Shown here one piece after another: positions 57,547-64,000 of a stretch of DNA of 64,000 nt. Each line of letters starts with the position of its first letter. The first letter of the stretch is position 1. The DNA comes from Palaemon carinicauda (taxonomy: Eukaryota > Arthropoda > Malacostraca > Decapoda > Palaemonidae), in the NCBI RefSeq assembly GCF_036898095.1, contig NC_090751.1, positions 56,439,611-56,503,610 on the forward strand. Reading direction: 5' to 3'. The notes under the pieces were generated by a model. That model did not search any database, was not told where the DNA came from, and saw only the letters and a program-made list of their open reading frames with translations. The position numbers and the translations under genes were made by a program.

Positions 57547-59794
57547 ATTTGAATGAGTTAGCTATAAAAATTTCATAGGTAATAGTGTCCAGTACATGGA
57601 AAGATTCACTGCCTATAGACCTACCAGATATCCTGATTCCAATATAAAGATGAATAATTCAGGGTTAGTCACTATTTATTGAAGTCCTGGAAACTGATGA
57701 TATTTGCGAGGGTTTCTCATGGGTTTCTGGTGTGTCTCAAATGGCCCTTGATTTCCTTCATCCACGACCTCCGTCTTGTCTTCGTGAAGAATCAGTGGTA
57801 AGCAGCTCCGTTCGCCCCGACAAATTTCCAAGCCGTCAGATCTGTCCGGATTTGTGTTAAAATTTGCAGCTGGTCTCGTGTTTCATCTCGATAACACGTC
57901 TCGTCGTGAGTGTTGCCGCCTCGCTTATCTGCTAAGAAGGCTCTCGAGGGTCGCCTCTTGGGCCTCAACCACCATCTCTTCCTCCTCGTCCACCTTAGTC
58001 TCCTCCTCCGGCTCCTCATTTTTCGCCATCGTTTTCATCCTCGTGTATCGCCATAACGTTTTCTCTTTGTCATCAGTTTCCATAACGTTTTCTCTTTGTC
58101 ATTAGCCTCATTTTACGAATCGAGTGCATTATCTAACGCACATTTCTATTTGATTGTATGAACTATTTCCCCCTAGAATATAGGCCTGATACTGCCATTA
58201 TGTTATGACTTTATTGTGCTATGGGTACTTTTTTGGTGGGAATTTCTTTTAATGAGATTTGTTGCAACCATCATTTTTATTCTTAAGATTAAGGGACTTT
58301 GACTCTAGCTTTAAAGTACCAGAGATAGTGTTTAACTAGTGTATCTTCAGGGGAAAAAAATATTAGCTGGATGGCAAGTCCCGACGACAGCAATGATAGA
58401 CTACACTATTTGATATAATGCTTTTCAATTTATGAAGGTTTTCGTTCCTTATAGGGTCCTTGGGGGGGGGGGTTTAGTCTATGCTAATTTCTAATGAGAA
58501 ACTTTTTTTTTCTACTGATTTGCTTCGAAGTTATTTCTCTATTGGAAGATCAATGTAATGTCTTTGTTAATGATAGACTTATTTTCATAAATGCTACTAT
58601 TTTTTTTTTGTTAGGATTCGTGGAAAATAGATTTACTTTACCTCACATTGGTTCAGAAATATTGGGGAGTATTTATCGCATCACCTATTGTCACTTCCGA
58701 AACAAGATCACAACAAAATACACACTGTTTGGCACATTATGTATAAATAAAGTATCTTTTCTTGAAAGTGCAAAAATCTCCGTCGGCCAAACTATTTAGA
58801 AAGAAAAGATGCTGTCTTCACATCTAAAGTTTCAACTTTTCATGACCAAGTTAAATGATAGAAAAGAAGTCTATAGTTGATGATGAAGAGAATATCATCG
58901 ATGTTTTGTTGATCCCCATGAATTCGGCGTAATCTTGTGTTTTCATAAATATTACCGTTGATTTTTTTTAATAAACCGCTTGAACAATATTCTACACAAT
59001 CCGTGTAGGCCTAGTTCAAGGTATATTCAAATTTCCTGGTTATTTTATGTAAAAATTATGAACGTTTTAATTTGGCTACTTCCATAACTTTGCTCGAATG
59101 CATCAAGTGAATCCCGCCCATTTTTGTTTTCTAAATGTCACCTCTTTCGGACGTTGATATTTATATCACATCTCTCTCCAAATCTAGTGTTAGGTCCTTG
59201 TAAGTGTATTAAATTTATGTACCCATATTTATTTCCTAAAATTATTTGCCTTTAAGGAGAATGTTGTGTAAAGAAAATCAATTAGATTAATATTTTCCAG
59301 GTAATATGTTTAAGGCATTCGGTTGCGGTGCCAAGTTCTTTTTGATGAATTGAACCTTTTTTTTTTTCAACCTTTTTTTCTTTCTTTTACTGGTTAGGCG
59401 TTTAACGTGTGATTCTGTTATTATTGCTCCTATCTCATCTTCATTTGAAATTTTGAGTCTTCATTCTTGTCAATTTATCGTTTTTGTTGTATACATTTAA
59501 TTTTTCTGAACGTGTTATGTCAGTTTTCTGAAGATTGTGTTTTCAGAAAATTTAATACCCAGAATCGGATGAAATTTATGTAAAAGAGGCAGTTTGGTAT
59601 TTTGACATAGTTTTAGAACATTGTAGTCGTTTTATCTTTGTTTTTCAAAAACTACTGTTGGTTAATGCACAAATGCAATCTTGTTAAAATTCGGGACACC
59701 AGGTTCCTTGAATGGGCGCTCAGGATTTTCGTTTTGCTCTGTCTAGAATCTCTAGCTCAATGTTATATTTTCTATATTTGAGCATTTGAATCTC
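57545..59794. other. Non-coding interval with weak minus-strand ORFs
   Basis: On the minus strand from about 58031 a short frame reads MAKNEEPEEETKVDEEEEMV for 34 codons and stops. An overlapping frame from 58019 gives 75 codons rich in Arg. Neither has a known domain. Near 58047-58105 the phrase ataacgttttctctttgtca is repeated. A G-run lies at about 58462. The rest is AT-rich and unassigned. Confidence 0.3.
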
Positions 59795-60000
59795 GGCTTA
59801 TGTTTCCAAACCTTACTTTGTAATTAATTTTAGCTCATCATGGAATGTATCTGGTTCATAATGTCTGAATGAATTGAGTTGCAACCTTTATAATCTAGGC
59901 TTATGTTTCCAAACCTTACTTTCTAATTAATTTTGGCTTATCATGGAATGTATCTGGTTCATAATGTCTGAATGAATTGAGTTGCAACCTTTATAATTCC
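59795..60000. repeat. 103-bp tandem duplication
   Basis: ggcttatgtttccaaacctt starts at 59795 and again at 59898. The two units, including tggaatgtatctggttcata, differ at only a few bases. Confidence 0.9.
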
Positions 60001-61307
60001 TTCTTTCCCTCCGGTAAACTCTGGAATAATTTGCTTACTGTTGTGTGTCCAGCATAGTTTGTTGAAAAGGTTCATCATTCATCACGTGTTTAGATGCATC
60101 TGTATACTTAAACCTTTTAGTATATTTGCTTGTGTTATAGGTATTTCTTTTGCTCTGTCGGAATGTAAATAGAAAGTTACATGATTAACAATCATGAAGA
60201 AAATCCTGCGAAGTAAAATCTAACATTACTAAAATCTTTATGAGCATAAGTTTCATATGTTTTTTTTTCTTAATTTTATCTATATTTACTTGTAGACCAC
60301 TCCGTTCCAGTTATATAATAAGTTGTACTCGTCATCATTTGTAAATATTTCTTTTGGTTTCCATTTTAGTGTTTAAAGCCTTTTCGAAATGTTTGCTATC
60401 AGAAAAATTTCCAGGGTAGCATTTATTATGATTCAATATATTTATATCTCTCTAAAGAATTATTACGTTATAAATACTAGCTATCTAAATTTGCATGCAA
60501 TTGTTCCTTATGAATATAATATTTAATATTAATTCGATATGTGAAGGTTCATGTTATTTTGGTTTGGATTTTCTCTTACCAATTCCGTTTCTCTCTTTTA
60601 AAAAGCGACATATATATTTTTTTTTATCATACATTTCCTTCCCTTTCATTACCATCATCATCATCTCTTCCTCCTCCATCTTGCATCCTTTTCCCAACCC
60701 TTTCCTATGTTCCATTCTCATAGACCCCACCACTTCCCCTCTTGTCTTCCCCCTCCCTGTGTGCTCCTCGATCCTTCCCATATTCTCCCAACCCACCCCT
60801 CATATCTGCTGCCTCCTCCCCATCTTTTCTTTCCTTTCTCTTCCCTCTCCACCCTTTCTTCCCTGCCTCATGTATAAGATTTATGTCGGGTTTGTGTCAG
60901 CAGTGAAGCATATCTTATTGTGATGCCTGACTCATACTAGGGGTATCACTCATCTTTTGTATTCACCGCTTATTCATCCTTATTCGCCGCATTTATCTTG
61001 CATTCCTCGCTCTATCATCCATCACTTTATATCCTTCTCATTATATTCATTCGTCTTCTTCACTAAAAAGCCTTTTTTTGTTTTACTCTTCTTTATATCC
61101 CTCACCTTTATGTTTGACCTTCCACCTAAACCCCAATTTTCATTTAATTGAATAATGATATTCGTCTCGATTCTGTCGACTTTTTTTTTTCCTGTATTTA
61201 GGTGAGGTGTTGTAAATATGTGTTTGATTTATATGAATGCTAATGCTATAGATATAATTTGAAAAACCTATTATAATTTCGTCAGAATTAGGGTATTGTG
61301 TGTATAT

Positions 61308-61308
<1 letters not shown>
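60001..61308. other. Non-coding interval with a C/T-rich stretch
   Basis: Bases 60630-60870 are strongly pyrimidine-rich (tcttcctcctccatcttgc, cttttctttcctttctcttc), giving a Ser/Pro/Phe-rich open frame at 60495-60923 that I take as low complexity. No gene. Confidence 0.4.
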
Positions 61309-61402
<94 letters not shown>

Positions 61403-61417
61403 TTGTTTACGGTAACA

Positions 61418-61483
<66 letters not shown>
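61309..61483. repeat. (TA)n and (TC)n microsatellites
   Basis: About 44 TA repeats (61311-61397), a short unique piece, then about 30 TC repeats (61421-61481). Confidence 0.95.
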
Positions 61484-61484
<1 letters not shown>

Positions 61485-64000
61485 GTACATGTGTGTACAT
61501 GTACGTTATTAAAACTTATTTTGCGATCGTTCCCATGAGTTGTTCTTCAATTTTCTTGAAAATATTTAACCAGTTAATGTTGTTACCAACTTGTTGGCTG
61601 ACAATTACCTGTATCCAATTAACTTTTGTTGATTGTATATATTAATTTGATCCTCTCACTTCTTGCTTTTTTTAGAAATACATGTTTGGGTGAGGTTAGA
61701 CTCACATTTGAAGTATATTATAGCGCAATTTCACGCAATTTATTGTTCTACATGAATTCTGTCAAGCTTTAATTGTACAAGCTTAAGTAATTGCATTAAC
61801 TAGATAAAGTAGTTATTTGACCTATATTAGCAATTGCCTTTCCTTGGCATTTATGCTTCATTATTGCTACTTTTTGTGGCATTTGTTTGTGTTTTCATAA
61901 ACAGATGTCGTTAGTTATTCCTACTTGTGTTAAAACAGAACGGAAAAATCCGATTGTTTTATGCTGTATATTTTGTGTGTTGGCTTTTATCTGTCTTTTC
62001 ATTCTTTAATAGGTTTGGGTATGTGTGCTTGTTTTATAAAGTTGGTTACTGAGTCTTTTCAAGTGTTTTCATGTCATTTACTATGGTTAATTATATTTTT
62101 TTTTATTATTTTGATTTCACTGGCAGTTTTTATAAGCTCTTTCAGTGAATTCACACTTTTCTACGCCATTCAAAGTGTCAAGAGATAATACAAGAGTATT
62201 TGCTGCGTGCTTTTGTTGAAGTAGTAGTTATAGTGTGGTCGTTTTCCTTTTTTAATAATTTACTGGTTTAATACATTGTTTTGTTCATTGTGATGATGAC
62301 ATTTTTGAAAGGCTTTCAGGTTCGTGTTTTAGTTTGTTGAGCATTCCCTTCTCATTTTTTTTTTTTTTTTTTACTTACCATTGAAGCTCTTGACAGTTTC
62401 TTCCATCTCTAAACTGGTGTCTTGACCTCAGACCCATTAAATGAGCAGTTATTGTACTTTTACCTTTGCATTTGTGATTAACCTTACATTCTTTTATTTC
62501 CCTCTCAGCTTTAATTAACTTCAACTCCATGGACCCATGGTGCTTTACGTCTCCGAACATATGTTAGACATTATATTAATGTTTTTTTAAATTAATATCT
62601 TGTAATATTGTAGGTAACAAACGAGAGGATGCTTTGGTTATTTCTGTTAACCGTCTCATTATTACCCGAATCTCTTTGCCTTCTAGAGAATTATTTCAGG
62701 CTTAGATATTTCAATTTTTATTTTCCTCCAGGTAGTTCTTCCTTGTGTTTTATCATTTTCTATTCTAAAAAAAGATAAATTATCAATGTTGAGGAGTCAC
62801 TATTCACATTTATGAAAAAAAAAAATTTTCTAAGTTGACTATTTTCATTTATGAAGTACAGTAGTTTTATATCATGTTTATTACTACAAACTATTGTTCG
62901 TCTTTCAACTTTTTTACCTTTTGGATTTTAGAAAATTATTTTTTATTCAATTTAAGATTTTTTAAATGGCTTTTTCTCGTTTTTCATTTTAGTAATGATT
63001 ATGCTCGTGTTTTTATTATCACGCTCCCTACCATGGATTATATTCTTTTAATTTTAATGGTTTTGACTTTTCCTCTTTCATAGTTTAAAGACGTTTATTT
63101 TTTTCGTTCTTCAATAAGCACTAAATGAGTGCACTGTAGTGTAACGTTTGTCATCATCTTTAAATCAGTGTGGAATGTACTTCTATGAGTTGTGTGAGCT
63201 GTTGCATGTCCCGAAGAACCCCTGGCTCGAAAAACGAACTAAATTTTCAAATTGAAATCATAAAAACTTGTCAGGATTTTGATTATTGTAGTCGTAGTTT
63301 CAAAACGGAACTCATTGGAGAATATCTAAGAGAAGATCATTCATTTGTGGTAGTATAGCAGTAAGGAAACAATCATTGTAATGGGAATCAGTTCTGAAGA
63401 TCGGTAGAATGTTGTGGGGGTAAAAATTCAGATTGCTGCACATGATCAAGAATATCTGCATCACTTCGGATCCTCTTTGGGTATGTGTAGGCACCAGAAA
63501 GCGATGACACATTTGACTCTGAAGTTTGGACCAGTCAGAGTATTAGCTTGCGCACGTTCCATGTCGAAGGAAGGACAAGCGGAAGCTGGTTGAGTGTCCT
63601 CATCAGCTGTCACGTATCCAGTTTGTTTTCTCGAGTACCATCGACTGATGACGCATCTTTATCTGCCTTCTCAAAGATTGAGAGATATGTCGTCAATATA
63701 AATACAGTATTCATAAGTTTTTTAGTGTCACCAATTCTTCCATATCATCGGATAGATATAGGTGCAGGTGGAACAACTGCTGAACCTGCCGTCCTTTTTC
63801 TAAACGTTTCAGAATACCATTACCAATTCCATCATTTCTTGGTATAAAACTCGGCCCGAAAGTTATAGGAGGAGACTTACTCCTGAAAGCTTTAGTCTTA
63901 CTCCCGGGCATCAAATGTACCCCTTCTTGGCTTATTACATTTCAGGTGAAGCTTTGTTATCATTATCAGTAAAAAGTATCTTACAGAAATGTTGGGCAAA
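61484..64000. other. AT-rich interval with one candidate exon and a weak ORF
   Basis: On the minus strand 62560-62375 encodes MFGDVKHHGSMELKLIKAER, then a Lys/Cys-rich stretch and GLRSRHQFRDGRNCQELQW. It ends at a caatggtaagt that resembles a splice donor. On the minus strand 63914-63711 reads MMPGSKTKAFRSKSPPITFG, and on the plus strand 63548-63847 has 99 codons; neither has a domain I know. A T-run lies at 62357-62372. No confirmed gene. Confidence 0.3.

Noticed and set aside
57792..58031. Acidic or Arg-rich minus-strand frames as a host gene
   Set aside because: Too short, in overlapping frames, without domain, splice signals or conserved neighbours.
60495..60923. 142-codon open frame rich in Ser, Pro and Phe
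   Set aside because: It follows from a low-complexity pyrimidine tract; no domain, no start context.

Overview
This 64 kb window looks like an arthropod nuclear genome, most likely a decapod crustacean. The reasons are long (TA)n and (TC)n microsatellites, a high density of DIRS-type tyrosine-recombinase retrotransposons, and LINE- and Tigger-derived repeats. The species cannot be named from sequence alone. I found no convincing host protein-coding gene, no rRNA or tRNA gene and no CRISPR array. Nearly all coding potential belongs to decayed mobile elements.

The left 51 kb is a nested pile of DIRS-like retrotransposons on the + strand. Family A is present as A1 (388-8238), a chimeric A2 (13517-23708), A3 (31336-42294) and A4 (43065-51196), plus two 3' fragments (24088-24220, 30440-30859). 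Each copy runs: left inverted terminal repeat (ITR), polypyrimidine-AG, gag-like ORF with a Cys cluster and an Arg/Ser/Pro repeat region, reverse transcriptase plus RNase H (RT-RH), overlapping tyrosine recombinase (YR), 3' UTR, internal complementary region (ICR), right ITR. The ICR carries the complement of both element ends back to back, which is the hallmark of DIRS1-type elements. All copies are broken by stops, frameshifts or lost catalytic residues. A related family B survives as a decayed YR and 3' end (about 11.6-13.4 kb) and a second 3' end (23709-24087). A family C copy (25039-29312) has gag, RT and RNase H and is cut off by a LINE fragment.

Secondary insertions: a Tigger/pogo-type MITE (9089-9827); a 5' piece of a LINE on the minus strand (29313-30430); a piggyBac-like, TTAA-associated 3.2 kb insertion with a tandem array of about 370-bp units inside the A3 right ITR (39081-42254); a LINE internal-deletion derivative inside the A4 pol (47060-47690); and a minus-strand Tigger transposase pseudogene abutting the A4 right end (51199-52486). 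A shared spacer repeat precedes both A3 and A4, suggesting tandem or recombination-based growth of this block.

The right 12 kb (52.5-64 kb) is AT-rich non-coding DNA with microsatellites, a 5'-truncated LINE 3' end (54087-54745), a duplicated tRNA-like SINE (55701-56161), a 103-bp tandem duplication and a few weak, unassigned ORFs. The most notable features are the A2 chimera, the SR-protein-like Arg-Ser repeats in gag, the spacer-DIRS array, the satellite-bearing insertion and the conserved splice-site-like signals.
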